Origin: RPRC01 sp034933285
Lineage (GTDB): Bacteria > Desulfobacterota > Desulfuromonadia > Geobacterales > Geobacteraceae
Length of the DNA stretch: 64,000 nucleotides
Assembly (NCBI GenBank): GCA_034933285.1
Contig: JAYFNT010000004.1
Location: forward strand, 62,001-126,000
Direction: 5' to 3'
Every line of letters starts with the position of its first letter. The stretch's first letter is position 1. The notes under the pieces were generated by a model. That model was not told where the DNA came from. It ran no database searches and saw only the letters and a list, made by a program, of their open reading frames with translations. Positions 23,941 to 32,524 of the stretch are shown piece after piece. The translations under genes were made by a program, and so were the position numbers.

Positions 23941-24822
23941 ATGGACGAGAGGATGCGGAGAGCCAGACGGAGCCTGGAAGGGCTGTCGCTGGGGGATGCT
24001 TTCGGAGAACTGTTCTTTTTCGTACCTGCCGAACAAGCAACGATAAAGGATCTCCCCTTGTCGATCTGGCGTTGGACCGACGACACCCACATGGCGCTGT
24101 CCATTGTGGAGGTTCTCGGACTGTATGGGCGGATCGACCAGGATGCCTTGGCAGGCGCCTTTGCCCGACGTTACATGGAGGAGCCGAACCGCGGATACGG
24201 GGGCGGCGCGCGGCGCCTGCTGGCCCGGGTCGCCACTGGATCGGACTGGCGGGAGGTCTCTCCCAGGTTGTTCGGAACGGGCTCGTGCGGGAACGGAGCG
24301 GCCATGCGCGTCGCTCCCCTCGGCGCTTTTTTTGCCGGCGACCCTGAGCTGGCTGCCCATGAGGCCCGGCTTTCCGCCATGGTCACCCATGCCCATCCCG
24401 AGGGCCAGGCAGGGGCAATGGGGGTGGCTGTTGCCGCGGCTTTAGCCGCTGCCGAGCCCAATTTATCCGGCGCAGCTTTCATTGAGTCTGTTGTTCGCAT
24501 GGTGCCTGAAGGCCAGACCCGGGAACGGCTCCGGATCTCCCTTGACATCCCTGCCGGTGAGCTTTCGCAAGCGGTTCGTCTCCTGGGCTCGGGAAGTGAT
24601 GTGACGGCCCAGGATACCGTCCCGTTTTGCGTCTGGAACGCGGCCCACAACCTGGATTCATATGAGGCTGCCCTCTGGTCGACTGTAAAAGGGCATGGCG
24701 ATTGCGACACTACAAGCGCCATTGTCGGAGGAATCGTGGCGTTGTCGGCACGTAGGTTGCCTGCGGACTGGCTGGAGCGGCGCGAGCCACTGCCTGAACT
24801 GTCCGTGCTTACGGAAAAGTAG
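23941..24822 (+). CDS. ADP-ribosylglycohydrolase (DraG/ARH family)
   Basis: A 293-residue enzyme that removes ADP-ribose from modified targets. The family's metal-binding features are present: SLGDAFGELFF near residue 20, WTDDTHMAL at about 44-52 (paired Asp and Thr), and GHGDCDTTSAIVGGIVAL near 257-274, which supplies the other Asp and Thr ligands. GNGAAMRVAPLGAFF in the middle is also typical. It lies 27 bases before an amidase of the nitrilase family and probably shares its transcript. No DraT-like transferase is nearby, so the target is open. Confidence 0.85.
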   Translation: MDERMRRARRSLEGLSLGDAFGELFFFVPAEQATIKDLPLSIWRWTDDTHMALSIVEVLGLYGRIDQDALAGAFARRYMEEPNRGYGGGARRLLARVATGSDWREVSPRLFGTGSCGNGAAMRVAPLGAFFAGDPELAAHEARLSAMVTHAHPEGQAGAMGVAVAAALAAAEPNLSGAAFIESVVRMVPEGQTRERLRISLDIPAGELSQAVRLLGSGSDVTAQDTVPFCVWNAAHNLDSYEAALWSTVKGHGDCDTTSAIVGGIVALSARRLPADWLERREPLPELSVLTEK

Positions 24823-24849
24823 CATGACAGCAAAGAAAGAGACTGCAAT

Positions 24850-25653
24850 ATGAAACTGACCCTTTCCATAGCCCAGATGGAGGTTGCTTCAGGCCTGCCG
24901 GAGGAGAACCTGTGCAAGGCGGACGCCCTGGTTTCCGAAGCCGCGGCCAAGGGGAGCGATCTGGTCTGTTTCCCGGAAATGTGGACCACCGGTTTCAACT
25001 GGGAAACCATAAAGCGAACGGCCGGAAAGCATGGGGATGTCATCAGCAGGGTAGCTGACCTGGCACGGCGTTACCGCATCTGGATCAACGGCTCGATGCC
25101 TGCCCCCGACGAAGATGGAAATATCGGCAATACGTCCGTGCTGATTTCTCCGGAAGGGATGGTGGCCGCGCTTTACCGCAAGATTCACTTGTTCAGCCAG
25201 ATGGGCGAGCACAAGCATATCCAGCCGGGCAATTCCCTGGTCCTGGCGGATGCACCGTGGGGTCGGACGGGTCTTGCCGTGTGCTACGACATCCGCTTTC
25301 CCGAACTGTTCCGAACCTATGCCCTCCGGGGGGCGTGCATGACAATCTGTCCCTCAGCGTTTCCCCACCCCCGCCTGGAACACTGGAGGATACTTATTCG
25401 TGCACGTGCCATCGAGAACCAGATGTATTTCATTGCCGTGAACCGCGCAGGCAGTGAAGACCTGGGACCCGACGGCATGGTGAACTACTTCGGCCATTCG
25501 ACGATTGTGGATCCTTGGGGAGACACGGTTGCGGAAGCGCTGGAGGACGAAATGCTGGTGACTGCGGAAATCGAGATGGATCTGGTTTCCGAGGTCAGGT
25601 CGGGCATGCAGGTCCTGCGCGACCGCCGTCCCGAGCTCTACGTGCTTGCTTGA
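24850..25653 (+). CDS. Nitrilase-superfamily carbon-nitrogen hydrolase
   Basis: A 267-residue amidase with the complete Glu-Lys-Cys triad: CFPEMWTTGFN (Glu near residue 42), YRKIHLFSQMGEHK (Lys near 113) and AVCYDIRFPELFR (Cys near 147). The FSQMGEHKHIQPGN stretch resembles omega-amidases (Nit2/YafV), which hydrolyse alpha-keto acid amides in metabolite repair, though other substrates are possible. It follows the ADP-ribosylglycohydrolase by 27 bases. The pairing may be functional (amide and glycoside repair) or just shared transcription. Confidence 0.85.
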   Translation: MKLTLSIAQMEVASGLPEENLCKADALVSEAAAKGSDLVCFPEMWTTGFNWETIKRTAGKHGDVISRVADLARRYRIWINGSMPAPDEDGNIGNTSVLISPEGMVAALYRKIHLFSQMGEHKHIQPGNSLVLADAPWGRTGLAVCYDIRFPELFRTYALRGACMTICPSAFPHPRLEHWRILIRARAIENQMYFIAVNRAGSEDLGPDGMVNYFGHSTIVDPWGDTVAEALEDEMLVTAEIEMDLVSEVRSGMQVLRDRRPELYVLA

Positions 25654-25779
25654 GCCTTTTTGGGAGGGACAGGCTGTTACTTCTTGCCATTATCGTGATC
25701 TGATGATATGCAAGGAGTGAAACGGCTAATAACGTATTAATGCAAGATATCCCGGCGTTAACGCTCCATGAGGTGGTCG

Positions 25780-27099
25780 ATGAAAAAACGCCTGTTGCTC
25801 GTTTCTCCCCTGGGAGACAGGAGCCTGCTCGGAAGCGACTTCTACTTTCGCCTTCCCTCCCTGGGCCTTCTCAAGCTTGCTTCCCTGACACCCCCGGACT
25901 GGGAGGTGGCCATCGTTGACGAAAAGGTGGAGACGCTGAACATCTCAAGGGATGCCGACCTGGTTGGAATCACCGCCATGACACCGGTTGCGAAGCGTGC
26001 TTATTCCATTGCCGATAGTTTCAGAAGCCGGGGTATCCCGGTGGTTATGGGTGGCATGCATGTTTCCAAGCTTCCGGAAGAGGCGTTGCAACACTGCGAC
26101 AGTGTGGTCGCGGGAGAGGCCGAGGATCTGTGGGACGTTCTGCTTGCCGATCTTGAGCGCGGACAGATGAAGCCGATCTATCGCCATGAGTGCGGTTATC
26201 CCTGCCTCGACCGCAGGCCTCTTCCGGATTGGGACCTCTACAGGGACAAGGGGTACCTTCCGGTCCACTTCATCGAGACAACCCGCGGCTGCCCGTTCAA
26301 TTGCGAATTCTGTTCGGTGACCAGCTCCTTTGGCGGGAAATTCCGCAACCGTCCGGTTGACGACGTTGAAGAAGAGATCAGGGCAATGAAGCCTTTCCCC
26401 GGCAGATTCACCTGGCAGAACCTGGTCTTCTTCAACGATGACAACATAATCAGCAGCAGGAGCCACGCCCGCGAACTCCTGACCCGGATGATACCGTACC
26501 GCCTCGACTGGCTCGGCCAGACCTCAGTGGACATGGCCCAGGATGACGAGATGCTGGCCCTGTGCAGGAAAAGCGGTTGCATGGGACTTCTGGTAGGATT
26601 CGAATCCCTTTCCGCGGAGACGCTCAAGTCCGTGAACAAGGGGGTCAATAAGCCCCGGCAGTATCTGGACGTGGTCAAGCGTATGCATGACCACGGTATC
26701 GGCGTCAAAGGCTCCTTCATTTTCGGCTTCGACACCGACGACGAGGGAGTGTTCGAGCGGACGGTGGAGTTTGCGCAGAAAGCGAAGATCGACGTGGTCT
26801 ACTACTCGATCCTAACTCCCTATCCGGGAACTGCCCTCTACCGCCAGATGGCCGCGGAAGGGCGGATTATCGACCATGACTGGAACCACTACAACACCCA
26901 TAACGTCGTCTTCCGGCCGAAGCACATGACCCCGGAGCGGTTGCTGGACGGCTATTGGTCGGCTTTGAAGGAAAGCTTTTCCTATTCTTCCATATTCAGG
27001 AGGATGTGGGGTAACGGCACCCGGTACAATTTCTTCTTCCCGATGAATTTCGGCTACCGGCAGTCAATAGCAAAGGCGGCAACATCCGCACATGTTTGA
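25780..27099 (+). CDS. B12-binding radical SAM protein
   Basis: A 439-residue enzyme. The N-terminal 150 residues form a cobalamin-binding domain (LVSPLGDRSLLGSDFYFRLPSLGLLKLAS, ending with ADLVGITAMT and GIPVVMGGMHVSKLPEEAL). The radical SAM domain follows with the cluster motif CPFNCEFC in ETTRGCPFNCEFCSVTS, then FFNDDNI and GFESLSAETLKSVNKG. The C-terminal part has YYSILTPYPGTALYRQM. I start at the ATG at 25780 with GAGGTGG upstream. Such proteins methylate or rearrange carbon; the substrate is unknown. Dependence on B12 fits the biosynthesis genes in the same window. Confidence 0.85.
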   Translation: MKKRLLLVSPLGDRSLLGSDFYFRLPSLGLLKLASLTPPDWEVAIVDEKVETLNISRDADLVGITAMTPVAKRAYSIADSFRSRGIPVVMGGMHVSKLPEEALQHCDSVVAGEAEDLWDVLLADLERGQMKPIYRHECGYPCLDRRPLPDWDLYRDKGYLPVHFIETTRGCPFNCEFCSVTSSFGGKFRNRPVDDVEEEIRAMKPFPGRFTWQNLVFFNDDNIISSRSHARELLTRMIPYRLDWLGQTSVDMAQDDEMLALCRKSGCMGLLVGFESLSAETLKSVNKGVNKPRQYLDVVKRMHDHGIGVKGSFIFGFDTDDEGVFERTVEFAQKAKIDVVYYSILTPYPGTALYRQMAAEGRIIDHDWNHYNTHNVVFRPKHMTPERLLDGYWSALKESFSYSSIFRRMWGNGTRYNFFFPMNFGYRQSIAKAATSAHV

Positions 27100-27175
27100 T
27101 ATTATACAGGGTGTTGCGGATGGGATCCTGAGGACCGCGGCAGCCTGAACTTTCGCACGAAAAGGAGATGAGCAC

Positions 27176-27607
27176 ATGTTTTGCAGAAACTGCGGTAAAG
27201 AGATCGATCCCCAGGCCGTCGTCTGTCCGTCGTGCGGTGTGCCGCCCATGCTGGAAAAGAAATTCTGCCAGAACTGCGGCGAAGCGACCCAACCGAACCA
27301 GGCGATGTGCGTGAAGTGCGGCGTGGCACTCATGGGGAAGTCGCCGGCGTCTGAGACAAAGAACAAGGTTGCGGCCGGCCTGCTGGGGATTTTCCTCGGC
27401 TGCTTCGGAATTCACAAGTTTTACCTGGGTTACAACAAGGAAGCCATAATCATGCTGGTCATCTCCCTGGGAGCGGGACTTGTCACCTGCGGCGGAGCAA
27501 CAGGCGTGATGTCCATCATCGGCTTGATCGAGGGCATTATCTACCTGACCAAACCCGACGAGGAATTCGAGCAGGTTTACGTGAAGGGGCACAAGGGGTG
27601 GTTCTGA
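27176..27607 (+). CDS. Zinc-ribbon TM2-domain membrane protein
   Basis: A 143-residue protein. Two zinc ribbons come first: FCRNCGKEIDPQAVVCPSCG and FCQNCGEATQPNQAMCVKCG, each CxxC...CxxC. Then a TM2 domain: NKVAAGLLGIFLGCFGIHKFYLGYN with the family's G.HRFYLG-type turn, then a second membrane helix and a short tail. TM2 proteins are small membrane proteins of mostly unknown role. AAAAGGAGATGAG precedes the ATG. The adjacent 27653 gene has a related ribbon, so the two are probably a pair. Confidence 0.75.
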   Translation: MFCRNCGKEIDPQAVVCPSCGVPPMLEKKFCQNCGEATQPNQAMCVKCGVALMGKSPASETKNKVAAGLLGIFLGCFGIHKFYLGYNKEAIIMLVISLGAGLVTCGGATGVMSIIGLIEGIIYLTKPDEEFEQVYVKGHKGWF

Positions 27608-27652
27608 CGTGTGCCGATACGATTGCGGACTTCAGGTGACAGGGGAGGCTCC

Positions 27653-28072
27653 ATGAAACTTTGCCGAGAATGCAGGCGCGAGGTTTCCGAAAAGGCCTTT
27701 GCCTGTCCCCAGTGCGGGGCGCCGTACCCGGCGCGGGAAAAATGGGATGGATGGGGGTTCGAGTATAAAACGGAAAGCACTTTGCTCGGCCTTCCCTTGA
27801 TCCATATTTCCTTCAAGTATCGTCCCAACAGGGTCCCGGTCGTTGCCAAGGGCGTGATCGCAATAGGACAGTTCGCCTGCGGCATCATCACCGTTTCCCA
27901 GTTCGGTATCGGGCTCATAAGTGTAAGCCAGTTCACGATTGCCGGATTTGCCCTGGCGCAGTTTGCCGCAGCATACTCACTGGTCGCCCAGTTTGGCATC
28001 TACATGAAAGAAGGGCATGGGCAACTGTTGGTCAGTTTGAGAAGGATCATCGAAATAGTGATGGGGAGCTGA
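27653..28072 (+). CDS. Zinc-ribbon protein with hydrophobic repeats
   Basis: A 139-residue protein starting MKLCRECRREVSEKAFACPQCGAPYP, one zinc ribbon. After a short basic region it has five near-repeats of a small hydrophobic unit (VIAIGQFACGIITVSQFGIGLISVSQF is the clearest; the motif is G-x-[IV]-[ASV]-[QV]-[FY] every eight or so residues), giving a beta-helical or membrane-like array. The ATG at 27653 has GGGGAGGC upstream. Function is unknown. It follows the TM2 gene and precedes the lipocalin. Confidence 0.6.
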   Translation: MKLCRECRREVSEKAFACPQCGAPYPAREKWDGWGFEYKTESTLLGLPLIHISFKYRPNRVPVVAKGVIAIGQFACGIITVSQFGIGLISVSQFTIAGFALAQFAAAYSLVAQFGIYMKEGHGQLLVSLRRIIEIVMGS

Positions 28073-28154
28073 CAATTGATCGTGGCATCTGTTTGTGAGA
28101 GGGTGGCTTTGTGAAAAACAGAGGGCGTTTCCACGGCGTGGGGGAGCAACGTTC

Positions 28155-28700
28155 ATGAAAATCATTCGGCTTTTGCTTCTGTTGGGACTTGCCGGCTGCG
28201 CCCGGATCCCGGATGGCGTCACGCCTGTAAAGGGCTTCGATGTGCAACGTTATCTGGGCACCTGGTATGAGATCGCGAGACTCGACCATTCTTTTGAAAG
28301 AGGGCTGGACAACGTTACCGCAACCTACAGTCTCGGCAAGGATGGCAGTCTGCGAATCGTTAACCGGGGGTTTGATTCAAAGCTCAAACGGTGGAAAGAA
28401 GCTGTGGGCAATGCTTATTTTGTTGCCGGCCCAGATGTGGGACGACTGAAGGTGTCCTTCTTCAGGCCTTTTTACAGCGGCTACAACATAATCGGTATCG
28501 ATGAGCAAAATTACTCTTATGTGCTTATTTGCGGCAACAGCAGGGAGTACCTGTGGATACTTGCGCGGCAACCCGAGCTACCGCGGACAGCGAAGGATTT
28601 ACTCATCCGAAAAGCCAAGACGCTTGGTTTCGACACCAGTGCATTGCTCTTTGTGCATCAGAAGAACATTGTCGGCCATGCGAACCCCAGTGACGACTGA
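28155..28700 (+). CDS. blc: Outer-membrane lipocalin (Blc type)
   Basis: A 181-residue lipoprotein. The N-terminus MKIIRLLLLLGLAGCARIPD is a lipoprotein signal with the lipobox LAGC. The lipocalin motifs follow: FDVQRYLGTWYEIARLDHSFE (GxW, residues about 25-45), then YNIIGIDEQNYSYVLICG and LWILARQP, the second and third structurally conserved regions. Lipocalins of this type bind fatty acids or lysophospholipids at the outer membrane. I start at the ATG at 28155, which has GGGGGAG upstream; the frame to 28095 is an extension without a ribosome site. Confidence 0.88.
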   Translation: MKIIRLLLLLGLAGCARIPDGVTPVKGFDVQRYLGTWYEIARLDHSFERGLDNVTATYSLGKDGSLRIVNRGFDSKLKRWKEAVGNAYFVAGPDVGRLKVSFFRPFYSGYNIIGIDEQNYSYVLICGNSREYLWILARQPELPRTAKDLLIRKAKTLGFDTSALLFVHQKNIVGHANPSDD

Positions 28701-28921
28701 TGGCAGGGCTTTCACGCAATCCCCTTCCCGATTTTTCCGCATGGCCCGGACATTGCATAATTAATCATCAACTCGGTCTCCCGCAGGATATGAGCGCGCT
28801 GGGAGGTTGACTGTCACCACAGAGTCACGCAACGGTGCCAACTTTTGCATGGCCTGGTGACATTTACCGCACTTTTCGGCTGTCACCCACATACTACAAG
28901 TTAAAAAAGGGGGGAAGCACC

Positions 28922-29503
28922 ATGCTGGTTGGGCTCGTTTTACTTGTTATCATCGTCGTAATCCTTTTTCTGCTAGTATCCGCCTATAACCGTCTGATCT
29001 CTCTCAAGGGGCAGACTGAAAATGCATGGAAACAGATCGACGTGCAGCTGAAACGCCGCCACGACCTGATACCGAACCTGATAAACGCAGCCAAGGGGGC
29101 CATGCAGTTTGAACGGGAAACCCTGGAAGCGGTTGTTGCGGCGCGCAACTCGGCAGTCAATGCCTGCGCTTCCGCAACTCCGGCAACGGCGGGCCAGGTT
29201 GCCGCGGCCGAGGGAGTCCTCTCCGCGGCCCTTACCCGTTTCATGGCCGTTGTGGAGGCATATCCCGACCTCAAGGCAACCGGAAACATCGGTCAACTCC
29301 AGGAAGAACTCGCTTCGACCGAGAACAAGGTGGCTTTTGCACGCCAGGCCTACAACGATACCGCAACCCTTTACAACGTGACCCAGCGCCAGTTCCCTAC
29401 CGTGCTGGTAGCCGGCATGGCAGGCGCAGCGCCGGCCCAGCTGTGGGAAATCACTGACGATGCGGACCGCGCCGTGCCGGTGGTCGACCTTTCCATGAAG
29501 TAG
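28922..29503 (+). CDS. lemA: LemA family protein
   Basis: A 193-residue membrane protein. A single N-terminal membrane helix (LVLLVIIVVILFLLVSAYN) is followed by the LemA signature: LKGQTENAWKQIDVQLKRRHDLIPNLINAAKG (key residues V..A..QIDVQL.RR.DLIPNL) at about residues 25-58, and FARQAYNDTATLYN near the C-terminus. GGGGGGAAG precedes the ATG at 28922. LemA genes often pair with M48 proteases, as here; the partners probably act together at the inner membrane, but the process is not established. Confidence 0.9.
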   Translation: MLVGLVLLVIIVVILFLLVSAYNRLISLKGQTENAWKQIDVQLKRRHDLIPNLINAAKGAMQFERETLEAVVAARNSAVNACASATPATAGQVAAAEGVLSAALTRFMAVVEAYPDLKATGNIGQLQEELASTENKVAFARQAYNDTATLYNVTQRQFPTVLVAGMAGAAPAQLWEITDDADRAVPVVDLSMK

Positions 29504-29522
29504 CTGCGGACGGAGAAGAACG

Positions 29523-30575
29523 ATGGCTACTTTTTTTGACCTTCAGGAAAAGAACCGTAAGAAGACCAGGCTCATTGTGGTCTGTTTCGTCCTCTTCTTC
29601 ATCTGGCTGGGATTGGGGCTTGACCTCGCCCTTTACTACTGGAGTGGCGGCAACGTCCGGACCGGCAGTTACGGCTATCGCTATCGCCATCATTATTACA
29701 CTTCATCAGCACCGTCAACATCCCCGGTGAGGAAAGAGAAGCATTTCCGTCCCATCTTCACACTGATAGTGGGCATGGCCGGGGTGGGCCTGGCCTGGTG
29801 GAGCATGTCCAATGCCGCCGGCACCGTCTTGGGCGCCATGTTGGCGCGGTCGGCTGACCGCAGCCGGTCGCCTGAAGAGCATACCCTGATCAACGTGGTA
29901 GAGGAGATGTGCATTGCATCGTCAATGGCCATTCCCAAAGTCTGGATCATACCAGACCCCGATCCCAACGCCATGGCGGTCGGGCTGAAGGAAGGCGACT
30001 ACCATGTTGCCGTTACCGAGGGGTTGCTGCGGGCACTGAACCGTGATGAACTCCAGGGAGTTGTGGCCCACGAGATAGCTCACCTGAAGAACCTTGACAC
30101 CAGGCTCATGACCGCGCTGGCAGTGCTGGTCGGCCTGGCGGCGCTCATTTCCGAGTTCGTCGGAAGATCGAGACTGCTCGGTATCGGCGGGAGTGGCGGT
30201 GATGGCGATGACAAAAAGATCGGGGGGATAATATTTGCCCTGTGGCTGGTCTCAGTGATCCTAGCCCCCTTTGTCACCCAGCTGATGGCGCTTATGGTCA
30301 GCCGGGAGCGGGAATACCTGGCGGATGCCTCGGCTGCCCAGTTCACCCGCAACCCGGAGGCCCTGGCCCATGCCCTGGAAAAAATCGCCGCTGCGGTCTC
30401 GCCGACCGCCCTGGTCAAGCCGGCAAGCGCCCATCTCTGCATAGCGTCTCCCACGGCCGCTGATGCGGGGCCTGGCGTCGGGACAAGCTGGTTTGCCACC
30501 CACCCGCCCATCAGGATGCGCATTCACCGGCTGATGACCATCGGCAGGTGCGCAAATGAAAACGGTTTTTCCTAG
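29523..30575 (+). CDS. M48 (HtpX-like) membrane metalloprotease
   Basis: A 350-residue membrane protease. The zinc motif HEIAHLKNLD lies at about residues 181-190, and the third ligand is provided by the EREYLADASAAQF motif near 262. Hydrophobic segments: about residues 15-40, 75-95, 203-220 and 240-260. The order matches HtpX, which cuts misfolded inner-membrane proteins, although HtpX proper usually lacks the N-terminal Tyr-rich tail (YGYRYRHHYY). It is downstream of lemA by 20 bases with GGAGAAG before the ATG. Its stop overlaps the stop of the convergent hydrolase gene by four bases (CTAG). Confidence 0.85.
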   Translation: MATFFDLQEKNRKKTRLIVVCFVLFFIWLGLGLDLALYYWSGGNVRTGSYGYRYRHHYYTSSAPSTSPVRKEKHFRPIFTLIVGMAGVGLAWWSMSNAAGTVLGAMLARSADRSRSPEEHTLINVVEEMCIASSMAIPKVWIIPDPDPNAMAVGLKEGDYHVAVTEGLLRALNRDELQGVVAHEIAHLKNLDTRLMTALAVLVGLAALISEFVGRSRLLGIGGSGGDGDDKKIGGIIFALWLVSVILAPFVTQLMALMVSREREYLADASAAQFTRNPEALAHALEKIAAAVSPTALVKPASAHLCIASPTAADAGPGVGTSWFATHPPIRMRIHRLMTIGRCANENGFS

Positions 30576-31354
30576 TTGGAAAAGATCTCTTTGAAAAAGG
30601 ACTTCATGGCCTCCCAGGAGCGCTTATCGGCTTTTTCGTTGTAGGCGACCCCTTTAGCCGGATCATTGCCGGAGTCGGGGTTGGTAAAGCTGTGGACTGC
30701 GCCCCCATAGAAGTTCATCTGCCAGTCAACGCGGCCTTTCCTCATTTCATTCTGGAAGTCGGCAACCTGACCCGGTGGTACGAAGGGATCGTCGGCGCCG
30801 TGGAGAGCAAGCACCCTGGCCCTGATCCTGGATGCGTCATCGGGAAAAGGCGTGTCCAAGCCCCCGTGGAAGCTTACCACGCCCTGCAGGTCGGCGCCGC
30901 TCCTGGCCAGTTCAAGCACCGTTGTCCCGCCAAAACAGTAGCCGATAGCGGCAATGCGGGAGCGGTCGACCATGGGGTGACCCGACAGCTGATCCAGGCC
31001 TGCCCGCGCCCTCATGCGCAAAAGGTTCCGGTCGGCTTTGTATTTCCCCGCCTCCCTGCTCGCGGCCTCCGGAGTTGACGGCCTGATTCCCTTGCCGTAG
31101 ATGTCGGCGCCAAATGCAACGTACCCAAGGCGTGCGAGCTGTTCCACCCTCTTTTTCACATAGTTTCCGAGGCCGGTCCATTCGTGCACCACGAGCACAC
31201 CGGGCCGCTTTCCCTTGACCGCATCGTCCCAGGCGAGAAAACCTTCAAGAATCGCGTTTCCCTGACGGTATTCCACGGTCTTTGTTACCAGTTCCGCCTC
31301 TGCTGCCAATGCAGTGCCGACAAGGGTCAGCATAAGGAAAATGGTTGTTTTCAT
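30572..31354 (-). CDS. Exported dienelactone hydrolase-family protein
   Basis: A 260-residue alpha/beta hydrolase. The signal peptide is MKTTIFLMLTLVGTALAAEAE. The nucleophile is Cys in IGYCFGGTTVLEL, the acid Asp in LHGADDPFVPP and the base His in GAVHSFTNP, the Cys-Asp-His triad of dienelactone hydrolases; VVHEWTGLGNYVKKR is the conserved upstream turn. The ATG at 31354 has AAGGAGGCAG upstream. In organisms without chloro-aromatic pathways such exported members may hydrolyse other esters; the substrate is not known. It converges with the M48 gene. Confidence 0.8.
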   Translation of the reverse strand: MKTTIFLMLTLVGTALAAEAELVTKTVEYRQGNAILEGFLAWDDAVKGKRPGVLVVHEWTGLGNYVKKRVEQLARLGYVAFGADIYGKGIRPSTPEAASREAGKYKADRNLLRMRARAGLDQLSGHPMVDRSRIAAIGYCFGGTTVLELARSGADLQGVVSFHGGLDTPFPDDASRIRARVLALHGADDPFVPPGQVADFQNEMRKGRVDWQMNFYGGAVHSFTNPDSGNDPAKGVAYNEKADKRSWEAMKSFFKEIFSN

Positions 31355-31531
31355 GTTCTGCCTCCTTTCAGGGTGGTTCAACATGATCAAGTATATCAAA
31401 ATGAAAACAACGTACAGCGGGGACGGTTACCGCGGGTCCGCAACTCCCTGCCGTTGAAGGGCAGGGCATCAGTGATAGAATTAACAGACCGACAACCATA
31501 GGTTAAGAACAGATGAACCGTGGGGGACACA

Positions 31532-32035
31532 ATGAAAGTGCTTATAGTGAGTGCGGAGAACTTTGAAGATACGGAACTTCTGGCGCCCTTCTACCGTTTC
31601 CTGGAGGAGGGGTTCGAAGTGGACATCGCTTCCAGGGCAAAGGGAAAAATCACCGGCAAGCACGGGTACGATGTCAACGCAAACCTGAGCCTGGAGGAGG
31701 TTGACCCGGAACGCTACGACCTGCTCCTCCTGCCGGGAGGAAAAGCGCCGGAATCTTTACGGAAGCAGCAGGCAGCCCTGGAGATAGCGCGGCGATTTTT
31801 TGCATCCGGAAAGCCTGTTGCAGCAATTTGCCATGGGCCCCAGATCCTGATTACCGCAGGCCTTTTGAACGGTCGGCGCGCAACCTGTTACAGATCGGTG
31901 GCCCCGGAAATGAAGGTTGCCGGAGTGATTTACGAGGATTCCGAGGTCATTGTCGATGGGAATCTCATCACTTCGCGCCAGCCGTCGGACATCCCGGTAT
32001 TCATGAGGGAAATCATGAAAATGTTGAGGAAGTGA
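31532..32035 (+). CDS. DJ-1/PfpI family protein
   Basis: A 167-residue protein. The nucleophile elbow has Cys in AAICHGPQILI (about residue 102), with an upstream glutamate in VSAENFEDTELLAPF and LLLPGGKAPESLR as in PfpI/YhbO-type members. These act as glyoxalases, deglycases or stress proteins. The ATG at 31532 (GGGGGACACA before it) is chosen over a GTG 12 bases earlier. It ends 38 bases before a strong bidirectional terminator, shared with the ATP synthase operon from the other side. Confidence 0.82.
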   Translation: MKVLIVSAENFEDTELLAPFYRFLEEGFEVDIASRAKGKITGKHGYDVNANLSLEEVDPERYDLLLLPGGKAPESLRKQQAALEIARRFFASGKPVAAICHGPQILITAGLLNGRRATCYRSVAPEMKVAGVIYEDSEVIVDGNLITSRQPSDIPVFMREIMKMLRK

Positions 32036-32073
32036 CGGGCGGATGCGGACGGCGTGGAGACATGTTTTGAATA

Positions 32074-32110
32074 AAAAAAGGGATGAAGCCATGGGCTCCA
32101 TCCCTTTTTT
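32074..32110. terminator. Bidirectional intrinsic terminator
   Basis: AAAAAAGGGATG pairs with CATCCCTTTTTT over 12 bases, and inside the loop AGCC-ATG-GGCT pairs again. The T-runs work on both strands, ending the PfpI gene (plus) and atpE (minus). Confidence 0.88.
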
Positions 32111-32127
32111 CTCGAAGACCGAGAAAA

Positions 32128-32403
32128 TTACTTTGCAACGGTTTTAGCCAGTTCGAGTGCCACATCCTTGTAAGGGTTGGCGTACAGGATGATCAGGCAG
32201 ATGACCAGCACATAGATGGCCAGGGACTCTATCATGGCCAGACCGATCATCATGGTGGTCAGAATCTTGCCGTAAACGCCGGGATTACGCGCGGTCCCTT
32301 CCAGTGCCGCCTTGATGGCGTTGCCCATGCCGATGCCGGGGCCGATAACCCCGACGGCCATGCCGATACCTGCTGCGAGAATACAGATGGTCAAAAATAA
32401 CAT
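32128..32403 (-). CDS. atpE: ATP synthase Fo subunit c
   Basis: A 91-residue proteolipid with two membrane helices and the polar loop ALEGTARNP. The ion-carrying glutamate is in GLAMIESLAIYVLV. The first helix has GPGIGMGNAI; sodium-type rings normally carry a Gln where Met is here, so protons are the more likely ion, although the ESLAIY after the glutamate resembles sodium types. The ring drives ATP synthesis. It is the last gene of the operon atpZ-atpI-atpB-atpE; the F1 genes are not in this window. Confidence 0.93.
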   Translation of the reverse strand: MLFLTICILAAGIGMAVGVIGPGIGMGNAIKAALEGTARNPGVYGKILTTMMIGLAMIESLAIYVLVICLIILYANPYKDVALELAKTVAK

Positions 32404-32524
32404 CCGATGCTACCTCCTTCTTTTATGAATTCTCCTAAACAGTATAGGAAGCTGATTTGACTTGACCGAAACCGCGAAGGCCGCATGTTCGTCAGCGTAG
32501 CGGTTGAAAGTGTTCCTTATTAGA

